From NCBI GenBank assembly GCA_963573305.1, contig OY754335.1, forward strand, positions 47,575,985-47,639,984: a stretch of 64,000 nucleotides of DNA. The letters are read 5' to 3'. The notes under the pieces are model-generated. The model did not search any database. It had not been told where the DNA came from and saw nothing but the letters and a program-made list of their open reading frames with translations. A program made the translations under genes and the position numbers. Positions 11,468 to 24,000 of this stretch are shown piece by piece (position 1 is the stretch's first letter; each line of letters opens with the position of its first letter). The stretch is from Pyrrhosoma nymphula (lineage: Eukaryota > Arthropoda > Insecta > Odonata > Coenagrionidae).

Positions 11468-11934
11468 AGCAAGGCTAAGATCAATTACCTCTGACCTTTT
11501 GTCCAACCACAATGATGGTGGATTGATATGTACTGAGTTACAAATTGTAAGATATTCCAAAAGTGCTTCTGGTGTACACTGCCTCTGTAAAATTACTATT
11601 TATACAATGGCAGTATACATACTTAAGAACTGTGCTACATTTATAAAAAAGGATGAGACCCTTATGGAAAAGTCAACATTGAAATGATCTTAATATAATA
11701 TGATAAGACAAGCTGCAAAAACATGAATAAAAAAGTGCTTCTAAATGATAATAGCTATTCAGCACAATTACCTAAACTTAAGCCAAGATCATTTTAAGAA
11801 GAGGGAACCACCCTAACGAAGGAACAATAATTCTTACTTATTAAAGAAACAGCCGGTATAAAATACACTAGGTGATATGAGGAATGACAAGTGAAAATTT
11901 GTGCCTCGAGTTGAGGTCAACTTCATGGTCGAGG

Positions 11935-12051
11935 CTACAAGAAGTAAAGGAGCTCATCCAAATCTGGATTAGGTGACTTGTGTATAGCCTGTCCGACCAG
12001 GTAAGCCAACTTGTGGGCATACTGGCATGGAGCTGGAACTCGTACAGTTCC
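11935..12051 (-). CDS. piwi: PIWI coding exon 17 (terminal, catalytic H)
   Basis: It encodes GTVRVPAPCQYAHKLAYLVG and ends DLDELLYFL-TAG. H940 completes the slicer tetrad, and the YFL C-terminus is the invariant end that contacts the guide 5' end. Confidence 0.98.
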   Translation of the reverse strand, partial: GTVRVPAPCQYAHKLAYLVGQAIHKSPNPDLDELLYFL

Positions 12052-15000
12052 CTGTTGATAATAAAAAAGAAAGGAGAAATAGAATTAATTTGAGACAAAC
12101 AATATTATTAAATATATTTAGTTTAGGTAACAAAATAGTGAAGTTGCAGAGGCAAATTACAGAAAATTACGATTACTTCATTTCAGTAAACCAAATTGAG
12201 CCCATGGGCTCAATTTTGATTACTTAAGGCACAATAAGCATTACTTATCTTGGCATGAACTCATTTTGGACGGAAAGAAAAATTATGAATAATTGTTATT
12301 ATATATATGGTACATGATAGCCATTTCCTGAAAATTAGTTTTGGGCAAAATCTATTGCAATTTCCTTTTTTCTGGCATTGCTTACTTATATTGTTTTTGA
12401 TGCCTAGATAACAAACAACCATGCACACCCATGTACCATGAACCCTAGTTTTAGACGTTCACCATTATTTGTATAACCATGAAAAAATGTTCTCATTCAT
12501 TTTGATTGTATAGGAAGCAGGAGAGGCTGGAATGAAACATTGCTACGAGTAGCTATAATGGAGAAAAAGTTTTTCTGTACGTGATGCAGTAGATTGTACC
12601 ATGCCAAGCACCTGTTTCAGAGCCGAGTGAGCAGCCACAGCAATACAGGTGGTCAGCACCTAACCTAAGGGTATGCATTTCCCAATTTTACTTTTGCAAG
12701 CCCAAATTAATGTACCTATGTAGGCATATATTTGTGTGCTGATCAGAGTTGGCATCCACTATATTATGGATGAAATTATAATTTCTGTATGATAGTAATA
12801 ATGTATAGGCTGTATGAGTGTACAAGCTACATTCCTCCTCCGGAATGATGAATAAATGAGTGTCCGGAAATGACTGTGTAGGTTGCATCAACTTTGAAAG
12901 GAGTCTCAGGAGACACTGGTAGTCACACTGAAGTTTTAAGTGAAAAACAAAAATAATAGCTATCAGTTGAAAACATACTGTATTACAGTTTTTTACGGTC
13001 ATAAAGTTTCTAAAGAAAATAAATTGCTTGCACCCTAATTTTGGTAATAATATTTAAGATAAAAAGTTCAGTGTATGCATGGGTGAATATGGTTTGTCAA
13101 TAATTATTTTTGATTGATGGAACTGTCTGATATGAATAAATTCCTCCGTTTGGCCTGAAAAGTAAGCAAATTGTAGTTTATCTTGTATGTAATTTTTCCA
13201 AGTCTATGTTTTTCATTCATAAAAACCTGTGTTCTCTGATAATTAGTAAGCATACTCACACTCCAGTTGAAATACAAGTGAGTTAACTTGTATGTCAAGC
13301 GCTGCAGTTTGTCTGGTGTGAGCCCCAAGTTGTCAAAGATCACATTGTAAGATGTTGGGCTAACTGTTCCCTGTTTCACTGATTGTGACACCAGGAAGAA
13401 GTCATATCTGAAAATATTAATTTTTTTATAAATAGGTCAGTTACTTAATGATGTGCTTACGGCTGTTGTAAAAGTAATAAAATAGCAATGGAAAATGCGT
13501 GCATAGCTCATCCACTTAGTGAGATTTACATGTTTTCTAAAAGTCACCTGTGGGGTAAAGTTATCACATCATCAACGACTGTTCCTGATGGTGGATTGCC
13601 GCCTTCAGCAAAGAATCTTGTGTTGATTCTTTTTGTTATAACAATGAAGGCCAATTTGAAGGTATTACCTTTGTATATCCCAGCTAGTCGTTGCTGCAAA
13701 AAACAAAATTGGTCAGTTTATGCTAAACACCTTTGTGTATTTAAAATTGAATATGTAGTTGTATTTAACATTCCAATGATAATAACTCTTATACTCTCAG
13801 TTGTCCATGTTGAATATTTACTTGCTTCCATTATTTGCTCTAGTTACTGTATTTGCATAAATATAAAGATGATCCCTATTCTAAGACAACCCCATTTTTT
13901 CGGAACTCCAAGAGGGAAATATTTAATTTTGAATTATAGTCAATGATAGTAATAAATAATTACTTATTCAGTTCATCATCATTCATGTAGAAAAACAGCA
14001 TCAGCATGCGTATAGAAAAACAGCAAAAAATAGTAAATGCAAACATATTTAATTGTACATGCATACCTACTCTAGTGAACGTAAATATCTAGATTATGCA
14101 ATCCAATTGAAGTTTAGGAATTTGCTTTGGATTATAAGACGAACTCACTTTTCTTCAAAGTCCGGAAAGGAAATAAACATTGTCTTAAATTTGTGCAAAT
14201 ACGGTACGGGGAAAACTTATTAAATAAAATGAATATATAGCAAAGTTATTTTGATGTTGCTAAGAGTATATTTAGTACTCAAAGATATATATGTGTCCTA
14301 ACTCCTTACATAGTTTTTCTTAGGCCCATTCACCCAGTAAAGAACGAGTGGATATCATAAGGACAAACATGTTTTTTTTAACACTTTTTAACTTTTGGCA
14401 AATAATCTAGGTAAAATGAATTAAAATTTTATATAGGAATTATGCATTAAAAATTGAATTTGTAAAAATTTAAGCACCTCGTGGATAGATGTTTCAATAA
14501 CATCACTGATCTCTTGTTATTTTGAATTTTTATACTCAATTATGATGTTTGAATATTTCATTTTGTGAGGTCATCCCAACATATAAATTATAATTTATAT
14601 GCTGGGATTATTTCATTAATTTATTTTTTATTTTATTAATTTGCTAATTAATTACTTTATTTAAAATATTTAATGTAGGGATTACTTCTCTTTAATATTC
14701 TGTGTGTACGAAATATTATATAAATATGTCTCTATTTTTTTATATGTCCAATGTTAATCCCATTGCTTAACAACATTAAATATCAACTTTGAAAATTTAT
14801 CATTGTTTAAAAAAATCAGATCACTTATAAAAATGATTCACTGAAAAAAAAACATTTATTAAGCATACCAACAAAACTGACCTCTTCTGACCCGGTGTGG
14901 CGGCGGCATATACGGCATCATCGGAGATGACAATATTACGTCTTTACTTTCCCTAGCGGATTTCTGTTCTTTCATGAAGACATAATGCTTGCATTATGTC

Positions 15001-18000
15001 GTAATGAAGCAACAGAATTCAATGGCAATTGCAAATAACAAAATGGTAAACAGGTTTTACAGAATGGAATTCCTTCATGATGAGGGTTAAAGAAAACACT
15101 GTAATTCTACAGTAAGTTTAATTTATTCCACCCGATGACGATACGCAGCATAGAAACTTAAGAAGTGATGGTTTAAATATAATATATCTAGTGGAATTCA
15201 ACAAGTTGCAACTTCAGAGGCATGGCAAAATGGAAAATGCCACTCTCGTACTATAGTATGATCTATAGATCTCTTGAATCTTTGAGCATTGTAATAACTG
15301 TGGTCAAGGTCATCGTTTTGAAATAATCATTCATGGGTAGGAAGGAAGTATACAATCTTCAGCTTGTAACCGACCGAGCCGATTTGTCGTGCGGTGGCAT
15401 GCAGGAAACGGTGCCCACATCTAGTACAATCAAACAACGAAAGTAGCAAACACACATACTGACCAGAGAGGGCACATTGTGGGCAGTGAGTGTGTTAAAC
15501 CCCATTCAATTGGGAAATCCATGTGCCCCACAATGAGTGAAGCCCTAAGGGAGATGTGTCGTGATTGGTGTCACCCTGCCAAGGTCTAAGTGGGGAAACT
15601 TTTGGGAGGATAACCAAAGCATTCTTCATATCCCAGAGATTTCTTACCTTGGCCTTTGCAATGGGTCTTTACAGCCTCTCAAAATTTATCAACACAGCAA
15701 GCAAATTCATTCATAAAGTGCACCCAACAGAGGTTTGAGAGCGACTGAATTTCTAAGAGCCTAGACCACACCTATAGGTATAGCGAAACTTGGTGGCACT
15801 CACTAGCGGAGCATTTAAGGTCACTGAGGATGAATTAAGCGTTCATGATCGGGCAAAGTTATCGAAGGGCTCCATTTGGGACTTGTAGAGAGAACCTAAG
15901 GATTTTTAAACCTCCTCTCCGTAATGACCTCCTTTCCCTGACGTATTTTTCTGTACGTGCGAGTGCCACCAAGTTTTGCTACACCTATACTTGATTGATT
16001 TATTCACCATAAAAGGACAAGATTACACTTGTATGGGTTTCGTCAAGTTTTACAAATAAAACAATACAAATAAAAATTACAAAGAAATTCACATAAAAAA
16101 AAAATTCTACAAAAGAAAAATTTCAAACAAAGATGTATTACAAAAAGATGAGAAAAAAGATATTTGTTTACATCGTTATGACTTTTTTTTATCTCTCTAT
16201 GTACTCCTGAATGCTGTAAAAGGCTTTTTTTACAAAAAAATCTTTTTTTAGTATTCTTGAACTTTTTTTTCTAGACTATGCATTGCTTTTACTTCTGAAG
16301 GAAGTTTGTTAAATAATATTTTCCCAGAAAATTCTGGGGTTTTTTGAAGCATTGATATCCTGCAATGGTCACTGAAAATATTGAATTTGCCTCTGGTGTT
16401 ATATTGATGCACATCTGTATTTCTGGTCAGAGAAATGTTTTTGTAGCATGCATAGAGAATCACATTATACATGCACATGCTAGGGATCATCATAATTTTA
16501 TACAATTTAAAATATTTCCTGCAAGACTCTCGCTTTTAATTTTAAAATAACCCTTAGAGCCTTTTTTTTGAAGGGTAAGTACCTTTTTTATATTTTGCTG
16601 CGCCGAGTTTCCCCAACAGACAATGCATACCTAGCCACAGATTCAAATATACCATAGTATATAGGGATTAGGATTTCTGATGGGCAGTAATTCGCCAGAT
16701 TTTTTAAAAGAAATATGGTTGAACGTAGCTTATTACAACATTTATTTACATGTGGCTTCCAATTTAACTTATTTTCAATTACTAGACCTAAGAAGTTTAT
16801 GTATTCCACCTCGGAAATCAAACTATCTTCTACTTTGACTGAGATGCTTGTCCGGTGATCCTTATTACTAAATGTCATGAAAACTGTTTTTCTTAGGTTT
16901 AGTTGCAAATTGTTGGTAACCAGTCTTTGAGATATTGTGTTATTGCGCATCCTAGTTGGCTCTGAGGAAGTCACATGCCAAGCAACTTTCTCTTTGCTCT
17001 CCCCCACAAATTTGAGTTATACCACTCAGCCCTTGAGACATTTATTTGAAAACAATGATTCAGATGAGAAAAGGGACTTTAATAATCTGGTTAAAGGAAA
17101 AAGACTTTGTTCTGTCCATTTTGTTTGACAATTACTATGTGTTTTGACATTTTTCGTCATCATCATCACCCCCCATTATAATTTTCAACTTGTTCCTCTC
17201 CCTTCCATCACCAGCATGTTTAAGTAATCATGTTTAACTTGAATTTGAAGAGTATACTTGATGATGATTTAATACATCAAAACACATGTCATAATCATAA
17301 AATAAGTGGATAGTGTGGAGTCTGTATTTTTTGGAAATTGTTGTTCTACCATAACATGCTTTATACCGTGGAATTTAGCTTGATAAGGATGAACTAGATT
17401 CATACATAGTTTTTAATTCTAAAACAACTACACATTGTGAACAAGAACATTTGATACTTCTATGTATGTATGTAATCATATCTATAATAAGAATTCTGGC
17501 ATTGAAGTTGTGTTAAAACTTAGAGAAAAGATGAATACCTTTAGAAGTTCCACCTCATGCTGAAATACATATGTAATTTGTCCCTCTCCAACACCATCCC
17601 GGTATATCACTATTTTATTTGGGAGGTTTCCACCATTATAACTCCTGTATTTATGTAATGCCTCTGAAAAGAGAATGATCAATAATTACCAGACCACCAA
17701 TTCCTCCATTACAAGTGAAGTAGGATGTGTACCTGAGAGAATTAAGTTAGTGTCATTTACAAATGAAAATTTAATACTTACTAATGACATTAATGGGTAA
17801 TTCATTGCTGAGCTCTTCGCCAGTGCGGTGGAAGCTGACAGAGCTGTAATAGCGGCTCAGTTGTTTGTCCAAAGATGATACTAAAGCCCCAATGGAGGTT
17901 CCCTTTTGACTTGTGTCATGGTAAACATCAAAACCGATTACCATCAATCCCTACATGGAAAAAGAGATTGGATATGTATTTGCATTGCATTTGAAATTAT

Positions 18001-21000
18001 TTTATAACAGTGCATGGTTTTGGATTACCTTGTAGGTAGGGCGTTACACCCATTTTTATTTTCTTATATGCCTAGAAAGAATATAGTCGTTACAAAACAC
18101 CTATATTAGAATGTGTTACACCATGCTATGCTTGTGGCATATTTTGGTTGCTTCAATTTTACATTCTATTGTTAAAAAATTAAAATTTTGTTTTTTTTTT
18201 ATATTTTCTCATCCCTATAATTGTTATGTCACATGATTTACTAACAAAGCCTATTTTCTGGGTGGGGGATGTTAATGATGGAGAAAATGGTTGAACCGAT
18301 TTAGCTGGTTTTGGTGTCATTTGTTATCCTATAGCAGCCTCCAGGGGGGTTATTCTGTAATTTCACCTCATGGAACATGACATCATGGATCGCTCCTTAT
18401 ATGGTGAATATTACCAAAAGTGGAGTTGTAAACCATGCCCACCAGACAGCGGGACCATCAACTCATTCATTTCTGCCGAGAATGGTTCATTTCCAGTTCT
18501 TTCGGTCGTCGAATTGGGCTTCAAATGAATACTTTGAGAGCAGAATAGCTCAAATGGATCGTTCATTTGAGTTTGTGCTCTTCTGAAAGAGCTATTTCAG
18601 AAGTGGAATTACGGAATAACCTCTCAGATATTAGACTATTGTGAAATAACCAACATATAACATATATAATCAAACTCTAAACTACATAATAATTAGAGGT
18701 GTTTGAATTTTTTTATATTTTTTCTGAAATTTGTTGATTTGAATACCAAATTGTGTTTTCTAAACTTGGTGATCTGAGTTTCCCCATAGTCCCATGAAAG
18801 CAAAAGAGTTAAATTAAACACTATAGGATAAAGATAAACAGAAAGTATTTGAGATATTATCAACAATAAATTTTATTGTTTTAAATAGTGAAAAGTTCAT
18901 AGACAAAAATTTTATTTCGCAAATTTAGAACTATAACATTCAAGCTGAATACATGCAGGCAACAATGACATATGTGACCATATGGTCGAACAATAACTTG
19001 AGAGTAAATTGAAAGTAACAAAATTATGTATGTAACATTAATTTCCATCATGCCGAAAACAAATTTTGCTCTATTAAAAACAATCAATAGTATACATACT
19101 ACAAAAAACTCCAAAATCCCGTGTTGCTTAATGATTGGCATTATTTATTAAAGGGAATAAAATTTGCATTATTCAAAAATTCATTTTCTTTTGTGGCTTA
19201 TAAATATGCGTCTTAATGACCCTTAATGCAAGAATATATGAAAATAATTACAATAAATGACCTTATAGAACATTTGTTTTTATAGTGTATTGTGAAAAAC
19301 AAATGCCTTGCTAATAAGATAATCATGACAGTATTTTGCCAGTCTATTTTGATGGGTTATCAGCATAGCCATATGAATAATTATCATTATTACAATGTAC
19401 ATTACCTGTGAAATTAATAAGCTATAAATGAAGAAAATTACTTCTATATGTACAATGATTTAACCCTCTCCCTCCTAACTCGGCCGTATGGCGTTCTCTG
19501 GCCGCTCGGCGAATTTAAATGCCCAGTATCCAGAGGGAAGAATCTACCACCAGTTTCAACAGACTTAAGAGGGAACACGTCTTTGGGCATTTAAACTCCA
19601 GAAGGGAAAGGGTTAATTAGGTAAACCACAGTACCTACTGACTAGTCGCATTTACAACTTAGTAGGATCCGAAAGTAATTAATTTTTTAACCTTGTTGTA
19701 TAATCCTTGTAAAGGAACACTCCCTGTAAGTGTACACTGAATGTTGTATTATTTTTTCCAATAAAAAAGAAATTTAAAGAAGTATCAATTATCAAGGGCA
19801 ATGTAGACTCGGATAGTGGGTCATCTCGGATAACACAGAAGGCTTATGTGCAAACAACAAACTACTATAAAAATAAGATTTATATGCTTGGCCATATGTA
19901 TTTCAGTTAGTGGAACTGTTTGGATAAAATGTCTTTGAATCCCCTTGTTTAAAATATCTGATCCACAGTAGTATTCCTATAGTTGTTGGCATGAGCTGAA
20001 CTGGCATGGTACAGCCACAACAGAAGTATCCTTAACTCCGAAAATCGAGATTTGGATAATCTAGACTGTACTGTACATGCACTTCCAATAACACGTTGCA
20101 AGCCAAGGGTAGGTGCTTGAAGGATTGCACAATTTTTGAAAACCTAGTGAAAATTACACATTTATCTTTCATTTGTCTATTTCACGATCCCCTATAATTA
20201 ATTACTGAATGTTTTGCACTCTTACTTACTGTAAATTTAGTTTCTTGGTCCAAATAGGACTATATATGTATAGCCAAAGAGGGTGTAAAAATCATTGTGT
20301 TTATCATACCATAAAATCTAAGGTGAATTTCCCCCAGGAAGAAAAGTTTTTCCAAAAGTGAGATTTGAAAACTGTAAAAAAGAACCAATCATCTAAGAAT
20401 TTATCTTTTTGTAGTGCTTTCTTTTGGGGTAATGGGCATTGAACCTATGTATTCTTGAGAGCAGCATGTCTTTTGTTTGGTTTCAAAATGATGTTCTAAG
20501 AACCCTCTTCATCATTAAGTACTTCATCTCAAAATTACTAAATACATCACCCTTAGACTTTTATTGTAAATACATAGATCATTAATTCATTGCCATTGCT
20601 AGATATTTTTCAGCAAAAAAATCACTTCTTGAATCAAGAACTTTGCTATTTCTGTATTCTTATTAAAATCTGTCTGTGAGGTAAACATGATGAAATATGA
20701 ATTACCTCTAGGGGAATCTCCACAGTCCAGGGTGCTCCTCCAATTTTGCAGTTCATCTGCACTGCAACCTTTGTCGCTATTGACATGACGCTATTGCTTG
20801 AAAGATTTTTTGCTAAAATCAATTGAGTGGGGACTGCAGAAAATGGAAAAAGCACATTTAGTATAAAAATCAACGAATGCATAGTACAACCATTATCATT
20901 TTATGAACCACCTTAATTTAGGCAATTCAAAATCCAGTTTATAAAATTTTAATCCAAAAGTTTTACTCTACCTTTTTCTTGCCCAATAAGATTCATTGCC

Positions 21001-24000
21001 CTTCATTCATTCTTATTCTGATCCAATTCAAATTCCTACCTCATGAAAATAGTGAAGAAGGCTCTTATGAGTGGGCCTTGGGCTCAAGCAGTGCCTTAAA
21101 TTATTATATTTTGCCCCTCGTACGAAATACCTCAAAAGGATCTTTTTAGATTAATATAAGATAGATATAGTGAAAAAATCTCTTATCAATAAAAATTTGG
21201 GCCACAAAACTTGCAGGATTTCTCTAATTTAATCCCAGTGGGCAGGGATTAATTTATAGTTTAGGTAGATCATGAAGCCAAGGAAGGAGTCCACAATATG
21301 GGTTGCCAACTCGAACTAATGTGGATGATAAAACAGTGGAAATTACAATAATTTGGATGTACAATGAGACAAAGAAAAAAATTGACTTCTTCACTTTGTT
21401 AGCTCTCCAAGGGAAATTTGAAGGAAGAGGTGGCCCTGGTTGAAGAATTTCCTCGCTTGCCAATCTGAGAAAGTGGTATGGTGCAACATCGGTGGAACTA
21501 CAGGGTGGGATCAAAAAGTAGTAGGACTGAATTTCTGTAGTGCAAACTGAGCGGTGGAGGGGGGTCGGACCACCTGGGCGTGGTAGTGGGGAGACCTCCA
21601 AAGAGACCAGTAATTTTTCCAGTCGCCTGCGGGCAAGCAGAGAGTAAGGATGTCGATTTCCGTGAAACTCTGTTAAGAAGTGTCGTTGTGATCCACGTGC
21701 ATCCGCGTCCTCTGCGGAGGTTTCAGGCCAAGCATAGGGTTGCCACGTTGCCTCCCCCCCCCCCCCTACAGTCCAGATCTGGCACCGCCGGACTTCTTCC
21801 TCATTCCTCGGCTCAAGCGAGACCTTAAGGGAAACAATACAGCTCCGTAGAAGACGTCCAAGGGGCCATGACGTCATCTCTGAAGGGGATCCCGGAAAGC
21901 AAGTTCCAGAAGGCGTACGCGCAGTGGGAAACACATTATACCCGTTGTGTCGAAGCACAAGGGTGCTATTTCGAGGACTACTAAGAATTTGTACAAATTA
22001 GTTCAATAAAAAAAATTACATTAACCCATTAGCGCCCAGCGTCCTATAATTAGGACACTTACTTTTTATTTTTTTGCATTTTTCTAATGGCATATAATTC
22101 TTTTGAAATTATTATTTATGAAAGAAGAATCTTTATTTATGAGTGTTTTATTTATATTTTTATTTTACGCAACTTTTTAAGAGGTCTAGGCCGATATGAT
22201 TTTGAAGAATTTTTTCATGTCCGTTACTCAGCCTAATTTTTGTATTTTGTGCAATGAACATATATTTCAAATGTGAAATATTGATCAGATTATATTTATT
22301 ATGCATCACAGGGTGTATATTCGTAGGTGGGAGCGTCGTATTTTCTTTAGTATTTTCGTGGCACCTCTGAGAAATGTACCGTCCTATTTATAGGACGCTG
22401 GGACATATAGGCATCAGTTTCCTTCGTCACTGGCCCCGTTAGTAGACCGCCGTGTTTTCCGTTGTGTGATGACTCATGCCTCGTTTCTCAGAACCTTATC
22501 ATCTACATCTACATCTACATATTACCCTGCGAGCCACCTCTAGGGTGTTTGGCGTGGTCAGGTGACTGAAAGGGTTGGTTTTGCCCGGGATAATTTTTCG
22601 GCATCAGGTACAAAGTTTGGTCAAAACATACAAGGTTTGGTCAAATTATACAAAGTTTTGTCAACATACAGATATATATATATACCCAGGCAGAGAAGCG
22701 GAGGAGGGAGGGGGTGGTAGGCAGGTGTTACCAGTATGAGTATGACGTAGACGTAGAGGGGGTGGGCGAATATGACTGTGTTTTCGTGGAAGAAAAGGCA
22801 GATGGCGTTTCGAATAAAACAGACATTTAGTCTCTTAGGGATTCATTTGTAGTACTGCCTTGTGCGAGTAGAAAGTTCGACTTTTCTGCTACGTATTTTT
22901 GCTGTTATTCGGAGTCATGTTTCGGAAAGGTGTTACTATCAGTGAAATAGAACAAATACTTTTTGAAGAGGATATTGACAATTCAGCAGATGTGAGTGTA
23001 GTTGTCTTGCCACCGGAGAATGAGGTTGTCAGTGATGAAGACATTTTTGAAGAAGACCAAGTGAACCAAGTTGAGGTTGCAGACGTTCCTGGTGAACTAT
23101 TGCTGCAGATAGTACCGCGGAATGAAAGCCAGATCACAACTTCTGCGGAAGATGACGAGGAGTATCCACAAGCGAAAATATCACGAGGTGTGGGGAAGAA
23201 ACGTTCGCTGACAAAATGCGAACCAATTTGGAGAAAAGTCGTCCCGACCTACACAAAATTGCCAGAAGAAGGTACGTCACAGAATCTATGGCAGAGACTA
23301 TGCAAGGTGAGCTGGGAGAAAATTCTCCTCTTGAAATATTTGAGATGCTCTTTGATGACGCGATAATGAGCATGATAAATTCTGAGTCTGTAAAGTATGC
23401 CACAGAAGTAAAAAATGAAACAAATTTCATTTTGTCGATCGATGAACTCAAAACATTTTTTGGAATACTTTTGCTGTCCGGATATCACAAAGTGCCCAGT
23501 GAAAGGCACTATTGGAGTGAAGATAGTGATTTAGGAATCAATATTGTAAGAAATGCAATGCCAAGAAACAAGTACCTCAAACTAAAAAGCATGCTGCACT
23601 TCAATGACAACAGCAAGGTTCAAGAGAATAAAGACGATAGAGGGTTCAAAGTGCGCCCTCTAATAGTCGCTCTGAATAAGAATTTCAGAAGATGGGGCAT
23701 ATTTGACAAACACCTTGCAGTCGATGAAATGATAGCCAAATATTATGGTCACCACGGATTGAAGCAGTTTATCAGAGGGAAGCCGATCCGTTTTGGATAC
23801 AAATTTTGGGCACTGTGTGGATCAAGTGGCTATTGTTTCCACTTCGACTTATACTGTGGTAAGGAAGTAGCTCAGAATGAGAGACATGATTTGGCATTAG
23901 GGTCCCGCGTTGTTCTAAATATGTTGGACCCTGTCCAAGAGCCGGCAAGTCACTGGGTGTTTTTCGACAATCTCTTTACCAGCAGAGATTTGCTTATTCA

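Larger units (their letters stand above)
10041..11934. other. Intergenic DNA downstream of PIWI and upstream of FAF2
   Basis: No exon, RNA gene or classified repeat is apparent apart from the 32-bp palindrome at 10498-10529. The part nearest 11934 is the PIWI 3'UTR. Short open frames (for example 10832-11170) show no family resemblance. Confidence 0.4.

Noticed and set aside
17141..17290. Possible MITE with TGTGTTTTGAC arms and ATCATCATC phrases
   Set aside because: The arms match only in part and the phrases are low-complexity; no clear ends or target duplication.
21254..21958. 234-codon minus-strand open frame across the mariner
   Set aside because: It is the antisense shadow of the mariner transposase remnant, which reads with family motifs on the plus strand.
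22501..22520. CATCTA run as a CRISPR-like or telomeric array
   Set aside because: It has only a few hexamers, no spacers, and is the head of a SINE-like repeat in eukaryotic DNA.
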